64,000 bases of DNA from Rhizomys pruinosus (lineage: Eukaryota; Chordata; Mammalia; Rodentia; Spalacidae). The notes under the pieces were generated by a model. The model was not told where the DNA came from and did no database searches. It saw only the letters and a program-made list of their open reading frames with translations. Shown here in pieces: positions 47,901-64,000 of this stretch; positions within the stretch are counted from its first letter, which is position 1; the number at the start of each line of letters is the position of its first letter. The translations under genes and the position numbers were made by a program. The stretch lies in assembly GCA_009823505.1 (NCBI GenBank), contig VZQC01013847.1, positions 712,813 to 776,812 of the forward strand, in the 5' to 3' direction.

Positions 47901-49780
47901 GCCCGTGGAGGACAGAAGTCAGTGTCAGATCCCCTGAAACTGGAATTATGGACAGTTGTTAGCCACCATGTGAGTGCTGAGGTCCGAACCTGGGTCTTCT
48001 GCAAGAGCAGGCAGTGCTCTTAACTGCTAAGCCGTCTCTCTAGGCCCTCTCTCTTTGTTTTTTTGAAATAGGGTTTCATGTAGCCCAGGCTAGTCTCAAA
48101 CTGTAAACAAGGCTGGCTTTCAACTCTGTCCTCCTGTCTCAGCTTCCCAAACACTAGGATTATGCGCAGTCTATTCAAGTTCCACCCTGCCTGGGGTTAT
48201 ATCCTTTTGTTTTCTTTTCGTTTGTTTGTTTTGTTTTGTTTTGTTTGAGACAGGGTCTCTCTGTAACCCCAGCTAGCCTGTAATTTGCTATGTAGACCAG
48301 GCTGAACTTGATCTCATGGAGAGCTGCCTGCTTTTCTGCCATTATAATACCAGGTTTAAAAGTGTGTACCACCACACCCAGCACAGTTTATATTCTTTTT
48401 TTTTTTTTTGGTCTTTTCGAGACAGGGTCTCCCTGTAGCCCCAGCTGTCTTGGAACTCACTCTGTAGACCAGGCTGGCCTTGACCTCACAAAGATCCGCC
48501 TGCCTCTGCCTCCCAAGCGCTAGGATTAAAGGCATGCGCCACCACGCCCGGCTCAGTTTATATTCTTTTTACATGGGTGTTCATGTGTGAGTGTGTATGT
48601 GTTGCTGGGGGGGAACCCAGGGCCCAATAGATGCTTAGCAAGTCCTCTACCACTGAGCTACCTCCCCAGCCCCGTGATGACTACTGTATGCTTCTCCACA
48701 CGACCTGACCCTAGGACTTGAGAGAAGAGGGTCATGCCAGTGTATTGTCCTTGTTTACACATATGATGTATGTTCACCATGTGTTAGGCCCCATCCTACT
48801 CACACAAATGCTACCTCATTTAATTCTTACAACCCTTTGAGTAATTACTTTTGTTTGGTTGTTGGGGTTTTGGGTTTTGGTTTTGAGGGTATCATATAGC
48901 CCACACTGACCTTGAACTCACTATACAGTTGAGAATAGCCTTGAGCTCCTCTTGATCCTTCTGCCTCCACCTCCGAAGTGCTGGGATTACAGGCGTGTGC
49001 TACCATGTTCTGCGCTAGCAATGACTTATCCCCATTTCACAGATCAGAAAACTGAGGCATGAAGGTTAACTAATTTACCCAAAGTGATGTAGTTTAGAAA
49101 ACAGCAGCGCTGATTGTCAGTCCTGATTCCTACCTTTGAAGGCTCGACTGAAATGGGAGATGCCAGTGTTCTGGGCATGGCCTTATTGAGGGAACAGAAC
49201 CAGCAGAGACTGGCAGGGATGGAAACAGCATTGGCCAGAAGGGTCCGAAGAAGGGGTCAGGCAGGGTAGACTTGGCCAGCAGGAGCTGACATCTAGATGC
49301 TGGAGCCGTGTGAAAACTGAGTCCAGACAGATCACAGGTGACATCTGGGCTTAGTTCTTAATCTTTTTGACACTGGCCAAACTTTGTTGTGGCAGCCTGT
49401 GCCCCTCGTCTGCCTGCCTTTGTCTACATAGGGATGGTCCCTGTAACCTTGAACTCCTCAGGCTTATGCAAGGGAGCTGGGGAGTGGTACTTTGTCCATC
49501 GTCCCCCACCCCCAGCCCCCAGCCTCCAGATGCTTAAGACTGGGAGATTTAGGGTAGGGCATTCTGGGAATTCTTGATCTTCCCTGGGCAGGTGGAGGAG
49601 CGGCGGGAGCACTACATGGATTCTTATGACATCGTGCTGGAGAAGGATGAGACGCTGGATGTGGTCAACGGGCTGCTGCAGCACATCCTGCGCCAGGGGG
49701 ACTGCATGGAGATGCAGGCTCGGGCCAGGCCCCGCAGGCTGACAGGAGCAGAGCCTGCCCACCAAGCCTGCCAGCTGTGA
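37140..49780 (+). CDS. NT5C3B: 7-methylguanosine phosphate-specific 5'-nucleotidase (cytosolic 5'-nucleotidase IIIB), complete
   Basis: HAD-family phosphatase of the cytosol that dephosphorylates m7GMP, a cap-degradation product, and CMP. Nine exons: 37140-37151, 37259-37357, 37924-37993, 38077-38123, 40976-41061, 42398-42487, 45675-45837, 47473-47673, 49592-49780 (stop TGA), joining in phase to 318 residues. The tiny first exon codes only MAEE, matching the mammalian start. HAD motif I is DFDMT (41-45, nucleophile Asp41), motif II Ser156 in FSAGIGD, and motif IV GDSMGD (229-234). The core is strongly conserved, but the last 25 or so residues (after LLQHILRQG) are basic and end AHQACQL. They differ from, and are longer than, the human end as I recall it (about 300 residues). 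The paralogue NT5C3A is excluded by the gene neighbourhood. Identification is firm. Confidence 0.97.
37587..37653 (+). mobile_element. B1 3' fragment
   Basis: gggacagctggggctacagg to a 17-base A run, in NT5C3B intron 2. Confidence 0.8.
38170..38500 (+). mobile_element. B1 and older B1/ID-like pieces
   Basis: B1 with internal deletion at about 38170-38282; worn B1-like at about 38298-38425; ID-like at about 38430-38500. Confidence 0.65.
38698..38805 (+). mobile_element. MIR-like ancient SINE
   Basis: cacttaacagatgggaaaac then gttgagcaacctgtttcagg, the MIR core pattern. The rest of 38510-39150 shows nothing I recognise. Confidence 0.55.
39160..39628. mobile_element. B1-like (-), B2 (-) and B1-like (+) SINEs
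   Basis: Old B1-like at about 39160-39270, B2 at about 39276-39481, worn B1-like at about 39529-39628. Confidence 0.68.
39742..40403 (-). mobile_element. Reverse SINE cluster: B1, B2 head, B1-like, ID-like, B1
   Basis: B1 at about 39742-39892; B2 5' part at about 39896-39994; B1-like at about 40018-40166; ID-like at about 40170-40250; B1 at about 40257-40403. Confidence 0.78.
40415..40858 (-). mobile_element. Two reverse B2-type SINEs
   Basis: About 40415-40639 and 40660-40858; the second ends 118 bp before NT5C3B exon 5. Confidence 0.85.
41300..41645. repeat. Possible old interspersed repeat, unclassified
   Basis: tctgttttgtgttgctgtaa followed by taccacaggctgggtaatgt resembles a pan-mammalian repeat. 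I do not name the family. Confidence 0.4.
41672..41795 (+). mobile_element. Old B1-like element
   Basis: cacacctgtaatcccagcac and tgacaccctgtctcaacaa. Confidence 0.65.
41849..42216. repeat. 59-bp tandem duplication whose second copy is split by a B2 SINE
   Basis: Copy 1 is 41849-41907 (starting cagaagagacgctcccgtca). Copy 2 starts 41908 with cagaagcgaagctc, is interrupted by the B2, and resumes at 42168 with cagaagagaagctc, then ccgtcagctgctctgccctt to about 42216. Confidence 0.9.
41922..42167 (+). mobile_element. B2-type SINE inserted in the 59-bp duplication
   Basis: Recent copy (gatggcctagcggttaagag) but with a single ccagttccagg block. A 14-bp target duplication lies at 41908-41921 and 42168-42181 with one mismatch. 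Confidence 0.9.
42838..43054 (-). mobile_element. B2-type SINE, reverse
   Basis: Ends ccatctctccagcccc; NT5C3B intron 6. Confidence 0.85.
43340..43489 (-). mobile_element. Diverged reverse B1 with poly(T)
   Basis: T run at 43340-43363, then a B1 body ending ccaccatgcctggc. Confidence 0.75.
43505..43860 (-). mobile_element. Reverse B3-type SINE split by a forward B1
   Basis: Element body 43530-43607 stops at agagtcagttttt and resumes after the B1 (about 43608-43750) with agagtcagttctcc, continuing to about 43860. A (TTTA)n run precedes it. Confidence 0.8.
44040..44442 (-). mobile_element. B1-like, ID/B4-like and B1 SINEs, reverse
   Basis: Old B1-like at about 44040-44170; ID-like at about 44201-44278 (ctctaccactgagctaaact); B1 at about 44296-44442. 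Confidence 0.75.
44464..44680 (+). mobile_element. B4 SINE (ID head fused to B1-like tail)
   Basis: ID-type head (gcgcttgccatgtctagca, tttcatccccagcaccacat) followed by a B1-like tail (gagagaccctgtctcaaaaa), the typical B4 composite. Confidence 0.7.
44688..44928 (+). mobile_element. B3-type SINE with (CT)n/(CA)n tail
   Basis: Worn B3 body to about 44838, then CT-rich repeats (44840-44906) and CA repeats (44908-44928). Confidence 0.72.
44952..45440 (+). mobile_element. Two young B2-type SINEs in tandem
   Basis: About 44958-45203 and 45205-45440, both with the duplicated aactccaattccaggag block. Their heads and the intervening AAT-rich tail suggest the second landed in the tail of the first. 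Confidence 0.92.
45462..45582 (+). mobile_element. B2/B3 fragment
   Basis: Worn 3' part (cttccacacacatgtacatc, cagaaataaaac) ending about 90 bp before NT5C3B exon 7. Confidence 0.6.
46250..46548. mobile_element. Old B1-like and ID-like SINEs
   Basis: B1-like (+) at about 46250-46385; ID-like (-) at about 46484-46548. Another B1 3' scrap (-) lies at about 45990-46057. Confidence 0.6.
46558..46814 (-). mobile_element. Young B2-type SINE, reverse, with target-site duplication
   Basis: Reverse young-subfamily copy. The duplication ctaaacagctttt lies at 46545-46557 and 46815-46827. Confidence 0.93.
46935..47163 (+). mobile_element. Old B1-like plus ID-like (B4-type) element
   Basis: B1-like at about 46935-47085, then an ID-like stretch ending ccctgggttcaagcccag. 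Confidence 0.6.
47826..48675 (-). mobile_element. Reverse SINE cluster: B2, B1-like, two B1, ID-like
   Basis: B2 at about 47826-48045; worn B1-like at about 48054-48170; B1 at about 48230-48383; young B1 at about 48395-48552; ID-like at about 48600-48675 (ctctaccactgagctacctc). Confidence 0.8.
48768..49140. mobile_element. MIR-like element interrupted by an old B1
   Basis: MIR-like halves at about 48768-48850 and 49022-49140 (cccatttcacagatcagaaa, actgaggcatgaaggttaac), with a worn reverse B1 at about 48876-49012 between them. Confidence 0.55.
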
Positions 49781-50080
49781 ACACAGCATTTCAGGGCAGC
49801 CAAGAGCTGCTGCGCCCTTGTCACCCCTGTGTCCTCCTTTCCCCCCCAACACCTTTGCCTTCCTCCTGTTGAGAGGCTTGAGGGAGGCCCTGCCTGTGGG
49901 AGGGCAACAAGCGTGGTTCCAAGTGAACCCTGGACCACAGCATGTTAGCATTCTACGGATCATCTAGTCTACGGATTCTTTCTAAGAAAGTTCTCAAATC
50001 TAGGGATACAGAGCTCAGTGGTGAAGCATCTGCCCTAGCACATGGGGGGGACGGGACACGTTATAAAAAAATAAAAGTCA
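49781..50080 (+). other. NT5C3B: NT5C3B 3' UTR and candidate poly(A) signal
   Basis: Unique sequence after the stop. An AATAAA lies at 50070-50075, but it sits in the A-rich tail of an ID-like element (about 50000-50080), so the true end is uncertain. Confidence 0.45.
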
Positions 50081-50409
50081 AACGGGAACTTGTACATCAG
50101 ACAGATACAATGCGTGAATCCAATGAAAATTAACAAAAGGACTACTGCTGTGCTGGACAGAGGTGGTGCATTGGGTGGTTGGAGGGCAGCCCGAGCCCTT
50201 GAGGCACGGGAACCGCTGCTTAGGGCTCCAGGGAACGAAGCTGGAGTTTGTGGATGGGGAGGGAAGATGGGGTTGGAAGGGTGTGGTCCTGACTTAAATG
50301 GGTCCGGCCCGCAAACTTGAAATTCAGCTGGACTGAGGTGACCCTGTCTGAGGCACCTTTTTTTTTTTTTTTTTAAACCCAGAAAGATTCCATGTGACTG
50401 GATTTTCTT

Positions 50410-50621
50410 TTATGTCCGAGTGCTAGGACTCAAGGCGTGCGTGCACCACCACTCCCGGCTTCACTACTTTTTTAAAAATTTTTTTATGAGATAGGGCCTC
50501 TCTATAGTCCCAGCTGGCCTGAAACTCACTCTGTAGACCAGGCTGGCCTTGAATTCACAGAGATCCGCCTGCCTCTGCCTCCTGAGTGCTAGGATTAAAT
50601 GTGTGCCACCATGCCCGGCTC
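50410..50621 (-). mobile_element. B1 fragment and B1 SINE, reverse
   Basis: Fragment at about 50410-50459 (ccgagtgctaggactcaagg) and nearly complete B1 at about 50481-50621. Confidence 0.82.
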
Positions 50622-50624
50622 GCC

Positions 50625-51690
50625 ATTTCATTATTTCATTCTTAGTGATCTGCAAACAGGTAGAGGCCCTGTCATTTCCAGGCAGCTCGGGCGGGATGAA
50701 GAAGTTGCCTAAATGGCCCAACTAGGAGCCAGGCCCAGAGTCTGGCCACTTGTAGCAGACAAAGTCCGTGTCTGTTCTCAACCTGGCTACATTTCTCAGC
50801 CTCACTGCAGGGCTGTTCTAGATTTGGAGGGGTCAGGAGGCCCAGGGGTGTCAGTCACTGGCTCTAGGCAGCAATCTGGGCTCACAGTTTAGAGGTTTTG
50901 GGGCTATGACCAATAGTCCCGTTGCTTTGGGCCTGTGGTGGCCAAATACACCATGTTGGAAGCACTTGGTAGAGAAGGCTCACTCACATCAAATGGTGGC
51001 CAGGTACAAAAGAGGGAGGTGACCAGGGTTCCACACAACGCCCTTCGAAGCACACCCAGATGACCTCAAATTTCCCCCTAGGCCCATGTTCTAAAGCCTC
51101 CACCAACTTCTAATGGTGCCCTGGGACCAAGCCTTAGAGGGAACATTCCAGGTCCAATCAGTAGTCTTAGGGAAAGTTTGGAATGTGAATCTAACCCTGT
51201 CCTTTTCTCTAAAGTCCCTGCTGTGTCCTCAGAAGGGACAAGGCATCTCTAGCACAGTGGGCCGGGTCAGGTGGGCGGGTGAGAGCAGCAGGCCCAGCTG
51301 GTGGCTGAAGCAGGACTGGAGGCCAGAGCGAAAAGGTGTTCGGGTGGAGAGGGGAAAGCAGGAACATGCCAGAACTGAGAACGGGCAGCGTGGACAAGTG
51401 TCCTCCGGCCTGTGTGGCTCAGCTTGGTTCTCGAGCTTTGGTGGTTGTCGGGGATCAAGGATTTTTGTCTTGTACCTTCTCAGAGGGACAAGGCTCCTCT
51501 CCAGGTCTCTCCTGCAGGGCCCTCCTTGGATCTCCACCCTCAGCCTCCCAGGCCTCCGTCTACCCAGAGTTTCGTGGTCAGGCCTGAGGGAGGGGGAAGC
51601 AGGAGTTCCATGTGGCATCAGGAGTCTAGAGCTACAACCCCCTGGCTTGTCGCCTTTCTGTCCCCCAATCCTGGGGTTCAAAGTCCTCTC
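50625..51690. other. Intergenic stretch between NT5C3B and FKBP10, no gene recognised
   Basis: SINE-free. Open frames of up to 224 codons occur, but they have no codon or domain signature I recognise, overlap in several frames, and lack splice context. Nothing supportable as a gene. Confidence 0.6.
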
Positions 51691-51693
51691 CTG

Positions 51694-51992
51694 GGCTGGG
51701 CAGATGGCTCAGTCAGTGAAATGCCTGCCACGCAAACCTGGGGACCTGCATTTGAACCTCAGAATCCATGGAAAAAGTAGGGTATGATTCCCAGCACCTA
51801 CATGGTGGCTAATAACCATCCTAACTCTAGTTCCAGGGGATCGGACACTCTCTTCTGTCCTCCGTGGGCATTGCACAACACTGGTGTAGTTACAGACATG
51901 CAGCCAATGCACTCATACACATAAATATTTAAAAAATGAGGTGGAAAGATTGACAAAGACACCTGAGCTCAAACTGTGACCTCCACAGGCGC

Positions 51993-52029
<37 letters not shown>

Positions 52030-52060
52030 CTTGAACGCACACCCATCTGATAAATAAAGA
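51694..52060 (+). mobile_element. B3/B2-type SINEs with (CA)n
   Basis: B3-like head at about 51694-51771, B2 body at about 51780-51932, another 3' part to about 52060 containing a CA run (51995-52027). Confidence 0.75.
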
Positions 52061-52064
52061 CCAC

Positions 52065-52836
52065 CCCTTGAGGCCTTAAGTTTAATCTCTTGACACAAAG
52101 GAGAAAGGCTTGGATACCAGTTTGGTCTTTATCCAGAACCCTGCCCACCTCCCTCTCACCCACATTAGCACCAAGTGTGGACTTTCACAGGCCTGAAAGC
52201 CGTCTTAGCAGCCTTCCTCACAAACACCCTTTCCTTGAGGAGAAAGCCATTGTTAAGGCTGAAAGTCTCCACAGAGCCCAGCCCTGACCCGGAAGGCTGA
52301 GAGGCAGCTGGAGTAAAGACGGCCTGGCTGAAGTTGCAAGTGTCCAGCAGGGTGTGTGCTCCTGAACTGCCCCTTCCTGAGGAGCCAGACAGAGCTGCGA
52401 CAGGAGGACAGGGACTCCCCCCTCAGATTCCTGCCCCTGGGAGCTGCCATGAGAGGAAATGGAGACAGGGACGGATGGAGAGCTGGGACAGGGCAGCACA
52501 TTTGGGGCCATGAAGGACCAAGGAGCTGAGCCTCGTGAAGTCTGGTGATCTGGATGGGAACTGACTGTGGGATCAGGAAAAGCTCTAAGCAACCCTCGGT
52601 GCGCTGTCCCCAATTGGCTTTTTAACCCCAAATACTTTAAGGGAAGGGTTTGGGGTTGGAAGAGGAAAATGACATAGAGGTCTGTGCTGTGGCCTGGAAG
52701 CCACAGCAGTCTCCCGTGACACTAAGTGGCTCCCATAGTTATCCCCACTGAAGGAGGGGTTGGCAGGCCCGTCCCACCACCACTGTTCCCCAGCAGAGGG
52801 CCTTTGTGTCTGAGGCCAGGCCCCGGCTCCCGGGCC
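52065..52836 (-). other. FKBP10: FKBP10 3' UTR with candidate ATTAAA poly(A) signal
   Basis: Unique sequence after the FKBP10 stop. No reverse-strand AATAAA occurs here; an ATTAAA at 52086-52081 would give about 770 nt, the usual scale for this mRNA. Confidence 0.5.
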
Positions 52837-60713
<7,877 letters not shown>

Positions 60714-61726
60714 GGTGCCCGGAGCGAGGACGCGGGCAGTGAGGGAGATCGCCCGCAGCCAGCCTCCTTCCTCTTGCTTCCAGAGCTGACTCCCCCCCTT
60801 CCTGTCCTCCTTCACCACCCCGCCCTGGCGGGTCCACGTGGAATGGGGGCTGGGGAGACTGAGCTGGCCTGGCGGGGTGAAGTAGGAGGAGGAAGGGGTC
60901 AGCCTGAGAGTTTATGGAGTCCCAGGAATTTGCCACAAAGATCTCAAGGTCGTTCCCCTCCCCTGTCCCCCAGCTCCATCCGGAGCTGGGACCCAGGGCC
61001 TGGCTGGGAAGGAGATTCGGAAAAGATGAGAAGTCTGAGTGGACTTCCAAAAAAGAAAAAGTTGTGTCTTTATCCAGAGCCCCTGGGTCCTAAAGCCGGG
61101 CGGAGGTGTCCCTTGCTTCTTTCCTTGCACCCACCCCTTAGGTGTTCAGCAACCTGAGAGATATTTCAGCGCTCCCCTCCAGCTCTCCTCCCGAGGTGGG
61201 GGTTGGTGGGGGTTGGGCACTCTCTAGGTGAAAGGCAGCTTTGTCCTGCAAGAGCCTGCAAGAAATTTTTTGAGGACACCAGGATCGAGCTCGGACGTGA
61301 GGATGGATGGTAGTGTCCGTGTCGGGTGTGCGGATAAAACCAGGCGCGTGGGAGGCGCCGGGGAGAGGGTGCAGAAGGGGCGCTGGGAGAAAGAACCAGA
61401 TACCGGGGCTTCACTCCGGACTTGGTTGGCACACTTAAGGTTGGAGACCCGGCCTGCGGGGAGGGGCTTTCTGGGAGTGAAGTGTAGCTCCACCCACCCC
61501 CTTGGGCCAAGAGGAAGACTCCCAGTGCGGGAAGTCGGGCCCACGTAGCGGACTCCGGCATCCTCTGGGCGGCTGATCTCGGGGCGACCCTGCCTCCCCA
61601 CCTGCCCTGCCTCTCGGGGTGCCCGGCGCTAAGACCCAGCAGGCGCGCCGCGGGCCCTGGCCGTCCGTCCGGGCGCCTGCCGGGCCGGGTGGTGTCTGCT
61701 CCGGGAGCCTCGCCCCGCGGCGGGGC
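60714..61726. promoter_or_regulatory. Shared upstream region of FKBP10 (-) and P3H4 (+)
   Basis: The start codons face away from each other, 1013 bp apart. The region is moderately GC-rich, becomes CpG-dense towards P3H4 (from about 61540), and has no SINE. No TATA box is obvious for either gene. Whether one bidirectional promoter or two separate ones act here cannot be told from sequence. Confidence 0.5.
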
Positions 61727-63682
61727 ATGGCTCGCGCGGCGTGGGGGTTGCTGTGGCTGCTGCTGGGCAGCGCTGGCGCGCAGTACGAGAAGTACAGCTT
61801 CCGGGGCTTCCCTCCGGAGGACCTGATGCCCCTGGCCGCGGCCTACGGCCACGCGCTGGAGCAGTACGAGGGCGAGAGCTGGCGCGAGAGTGCGCGCTAC
61901 CTGGAGGCGGCGCTGCGGCTGCACCGGCTACTGCGGGACAGCGAGGCCTTCTGCCACGCCAACTGCAGCGGCCCGGACACCTCGCAGCCCCGGGCCGCGC
62001 CGGGCCCCGACGGCCACGATCGCGACTGCGGCGGCGATGACTGGGCGCAAGAGCTGCGGCTCTTCGGCCACGTCCTGGAGCGCGCTGCCTGCCTGCGGCG
62101 CTGCAAGCGGACGCTGCCCGCCTTCCAGGTCCCATACCCACCGCGGCAGCTGCTGCGCGACTTCCAGAGCCGCCTGCCCTACCAGTACTTGCACTATGCA
62201 CAGTTCAAGGTGGGCACGGCCCAGCGTCGAGTGTCCCCAGAACTTGCGGCCCTAGGTGCATCCAAGGCCCCACTGACCCGCTCCCCACGCCCCTCCACCA
62301 GGCGAACCGGCTGGAGAAGGCGGTGGCGGCGGCCTACACCTTCCTGCAGAGAAATCCGAAGCATGAGCTGACTGCCAAGTATCTCAGCTACTACCGGGGG
62401 ATGCTGGACATCGGGGATGAGTCCCTCACGGACCTAGAGGCCCAGCCCTACGAGGTGGGGGTGGGTGGGTGGAGGGAGGGCTGGCCTTGATGTACCTTCC
62501 TAGCCCCTACCCCAAACTGTACATATCTAAGGATCCATCATGGGGGTTCCCCTGACTCCCCCTGCCATCCTTAACCCTCAGGCGGTATTCCTCCGGGCTG
62601 TGAAGCTGTACAACAGCGGGGACTTTCGCAGCAGCACTGAGGACATGGAGCGGGCCCTGGAGGAATACCTAGCGGTCTTTGCTCGGTGTCTGGCTAGCTG
62701 TGAGGGGGCCCATGAGCAGGTGGAGTTCAAGGACTTCTACCCAGCTATAGCAGGTATCACCACTCAGACCACTGAGGGCATCGCCCACCCACATGACCTG
62801 TAACATGTATGGCACCTCTACAACAGAGTGGGAGATGCACAGCAGTGTTTTTCTTACCAGTTCCCAAGGAGCCTTAAGTCAGCTGACAGAGTTGCTGGGT
62901 GTGGAGGGTCTGGGCCTTATGAAGATGCGGGGACATCCCAGAAGGGTCTGGGAAGCTTGAGGGGGTCACAGGCCTTTAAGGCAAAGAGCAATGCAGATTC
63001 AAAAAGATGCCAAGCTGGGCTTGGTGGCTCACACCTATGAGCCCAATACTTGGGAAGCCGACATAGGAAGATTGCTATGAGTTGAAGGCTACCCTGGGGG
63101 CTACATAGTTAGTTCTGGCTTGGGCTATAGTGTGAGGCCCTGTTTCAAAAACAAAATCAAAGGCTGGTGAGTTGATACTTGTTAGGTCTGTGCAGAAAAG
63201 TATTTGGGAGAGAAATCACAGCTATCTCTGGATCCCTAATCCTGGGCTCCTCAAAGGGGTTGAAGGCAAGGCAGAAAGGGCTGTCTTTAGCTTCCTTTGT
63301 CTGGGCCCAGTCTCACCTCTTCACTCACCTGCTCTTTTCCCAGATCTCTCAATGGGGGGTGGGCTGGGAATTTGGTCCCAGCCCAAATAACATGATGTGT
63401 GTCAAGCACATCACACATGTTACCTCATGCTATCTCAACAAGGAGGGAATTCCTGGACAAGGAAGCAGGCTCCATAGGCAGAGCTGGGCTTTGGTCTTCA
63501 CCAGGGGAGCGGGGTTAGCACACCACCAGCGCTCACTGTCATCTTCTTCCCAGATCTCTTTGCAGAGTCTCTGCAGTGCAAGGTGGACTGTGAGGCCAGT
63601 CTCACCCCGAACATAGGCGGTTACTTCGTCGATAAGTTTGTGGCCACCATGTATCACTACCTGCAGTTTGCCTACTACAAGT
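61727..63682 (+). CDS. P3H4: Prolyl 3-hydroxylase family member 4 (SC65, leprecan-like), N-terminal part, four exons
   Basis: Non-catalytic leprecan-family protein of the ER that works with P3H3 and lysyl hydroxylase 1 in collagen cross-link formation. Exons: 61727-62209, 62302-62454, 62582-62753, 63554-63682, giving 312 complete codons and one split codon; about 125 residues lie beyond the window (human 437). I chose the ATG at 61727, which opens a signal peptide ([18 protein letters not shown] before QYEKYS), over the in-frame ATG 36 codons upstream, whose leader has no targeting character. Four leprecan CxxxC motifs are visible: CHANC (76-80), CLRRC (122-126), CLASC and CKVDC. Helical TPR-like segments cover the rest. 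The exon 4 donor is read as AAGT|GTGAGC. Exon 1 is very GC-rich, with a stretch around residues 81-100 that looks variable. Identification is firm. Confidence 0.97.
63007..63163 (+). mobile_element. Old B1/Alu-like SINE in P3H4 intron 3
   Basis: aagctgggcttggtggctca to ggccctgtttcaaaaacaaa, with many differences from the B1 consensus. Confidence 0.7.
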
Positions 63683-64000
63683 GTGAGCTTCCTGGGTGGG
63701 TTGGGTGATGGGATGGGTGGAATAAGGAGTATTGGAAAAGACAGACTGGGGGCTCCTGGAGTCATGGGGAGCTGCCCCTCAGACTGAAGATCCTGGGGAA
63801 GGGCAGGAAAGACTGAAGGTGGTGAGACATGGAAAGGAACTCTGGGTCTGGGGCAGGCGAGAAGCCTTGGTGAAGAATTAGAGGGCCTCTCAGCCCATAG
63901 ACTAGGTCAGCAACACTGCTAAGCATTATCTCCCCATCCCCTGGCCAGCACCATGCCTACAGCATTCCTGGATGTATTCTTCAGATTAAACTGAGGCTTC
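63683..64000 (+). other. P3H4: P3H4 intron 4, cut by window end
   Basis: Begins with donor GTGAGC at 63683; unique sequence with no further exon recognised before the window ends. Confidence 0.7.

Noticed and set aside
51113..51787. 224-codon open frame between NT5C3B and FKBP10
   Set aside because: No domain or conservation that I recognise, overlaps other frames and runs into a SINE; the orthologous human interval holds no gene that I know of.
61619..61726. Upstream in-frame ATG of P3H4 adding 36 residues
   Set aside because: The added leader is Arg/Pro/Gly-rich and would bury the clear signal peptide that begins at 61727, where family members start.

Overview
The window is a gene-dense piece of a muroid rodent chromosome. 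It is packed with 7SL-derived B1 and tRNA-derived B2/B3/ID-type SINEs, and its split genes match the ACLY-KLHL11-KLHL10-NT5C3B-FKBP10-P3H4 block of human 17q21 in order and relative orientation. B1 and B2 consensus forms are close to, but not the same as, house mouse ones, so I call it a muroid without naming a species. Two single-base N positions (6332 and 58362) and indel-rich local sequence suggest a draft assembly. Layout: (1) 776-7167 holds the last six coding exons of ACLY (+), with 3' UTR to about 7975; the 5' part lies outside the window. (2) 11498-20532 is complete KLHL11 (+, two exons, 706 codons), with a probable 6-kb 3' UTR to about 26620. (3) 26994-35638 is complete KLHL10 (-, five exons, 608 codons), tail to tail with KLHL11. 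(4) 37140-49780 is complete NT5C3B (+, nine exons, 318 codons), head to head with KLHL10. (5) 52837-60713 is complete FKBP10 (-, ten exons, 585 codons), convergent with NT5C3B. (6) 61727-63682 is the first four exons of P3H4 (+), head to head with FKBP10 across about 1 kb; the rest runs off the window. I placed every exon from splice signals, reading phase and protein continuity. All introns are GT-AG and each complete gene gives an uninterrupted frame of the family's expected size. Functionally the block is mixed: ACLY makes cytosolic acetyl-CoA, KLHL11 and KLHL10 are BTB-BACK-kelch substrate adaptors for CUL3 ubiquitin ligases (KLHL10 specific to spermatids), and NT5C3B is a 7-methylguanylate-preferring 5'-nucleotidase. 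FKBP10 and P3H4 both act in the endoplasmic reticulum on procollagen folding and lysine hydroxylation, so their shared upstream region is the one clear functional pairing. Points worth checking are a probable false tandem duplication at 5624-7024 joined by an N, two minisatellites (52-bp in an ACLY intron, about 30-bp dimeric upstream of KLHL10), a young B2 subfamily marked by an internal 17-bp duplication, a 59-bp tandem duplication split by a B2 insertion, and an apparently lineage-specific NT5C3B C terminus. I found no CRISPR array, phage, operon or novel multi-gene system; this is ordinary mammalian DNA. SINE edges are estimates, usually within about 10 bp.
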